Source: DATDOO01 sp035293245
Lineage (GTDB): Bacteria > Pseudomonadota > Gammaproteobacteria > Methylococcales > Methylococcaceae
Direction: 5' to 3'
Assembly: GCA_035293245.1 (NCBI GenBank)
Contig: DATDOO010000314.1
Span: 1 to 11,862 of the forward strand
DNA: 11,862 nt
Positions 11,784 through 11,862 of this stretch are shown here, one piece after another (the first letter of the stretch is position 1; each line of letters opens with the position of its first letter). The notes beneath the pieces were generated by a model. That model was not told where the DNA came from. It did not search any database and saw only the letters and a list, made by a program, of their open reading frames with translations. Position numbers and translations under genes: made by a program.

Positions 11784-11862
11784 CCGTAGGGCCGGATGTT
11801 TTGTCGGAGTCGGAGCGCTAGCGGAGTGCGGAGACAAAACATAAGGCAACCGACGCGGCGTC
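11721..11862. other. Unidentified hairpin-rich sequence interrupting the integrase gene, cut by the window end
   Basis: From about 11720 the sequence no longer resembles an integrase. It contains purine-rich stretches (GAAGGAGCACAGGAAGAGAG) and the two similar blocks GGAGCGATAGCGGA (11742-11755) and GGAGCGCTAGCGGA (11812-11825). A perfect 10-bp inverted repeat follows, ATGTTTTGTC (11796-11805) with GACAAAACAT (11833-11842), extended by GCC/GGC beyond a two-base mismatch. At the very end is GACGC-G-GCGTC. No gene is visible. It could be one end of a mobile element, a structured RNA element or a repeat cluster. Confidence 0.5.

Noticed and set aside
11764..11862. Group II intron 5' end starting at GTGCGAC
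   Set aside because: Integrase homology ends about 44 bases earlier, so an intron would not start at the break; five matching bases are too few without the rest of the structure. Kept only as a possibility in the findings.

Overview
The window looks like a chromosomal segment of a high-GC gammaproteobacterium. The core genes queA, htpG and rep and a CCA-encoding tRNA-Arg all read as gammaproteobacterial. REP-type palindromes and DUF6429 genes recall methylotrophic or purple-sulfur lineages, but that finer placement is a guess. Nothing in the window fixes the species.

Layout. (1) Positions 1-1527, minus strand: the 5' part of queA (tRNA queuosine synthesis), cut by the window edge, preceded by an AAA_14/DUF4143 ATPase gene. 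One base appears to be missing from that ATPase gene immediately after its Walker A motif. (2) Positions 1686-3730, minus strand: htpG (bacterial Hsp90), with an intrinsic terminator after it and a close match to a sigma-32 heat-shock promoter before it. (3) Positions 3783-8431: an accessory block between htpG and rep. It holds five small two-gene toxin-antitoxin modules of different types: PIN/RHH, VapBC, BrnTA, Phd/PIN and ParE/RHH. It also holds two close copies of a DUF6429 gene facing each other and at least five palindromic REP-like elements. Candidate operators (inverted repeats) lie just upstream of four of the modules. (4) Positions 8501-10516, plus strand: rep, the Rep-type 3'-5' DNA helicase. 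(5) Positions 10530-10674: tRNA-Arg(CCG) and a strong intrinsic terminator. (6) Positions 10721-11862: the start of an integrated element. It shows a tandem 12-bp repeat, a short protein with only an integrase arm-binding domain, and a second integrase gene that loses homology after about 160 codons. That second gene runs into hairpin-rich sequence of unknown nature at the window edge.

How the parts fit. The housekeeping genes are intact apart from the window cut. The spaces between them have collected addiction modules and palindromic elements. The tRNA-Arg gene appears to be an attachment site for a tyrosine-recombinase element that extends rightward out of view. No CRISPR array, rRNA or complete transposase gene was seen. 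The most unusual points are the two DUF6429 copies whose stop codons are supplied by adjoining palindromes, the 16-bp inverted repeats flanking one of them, and the duplicated and truncated integrase region.
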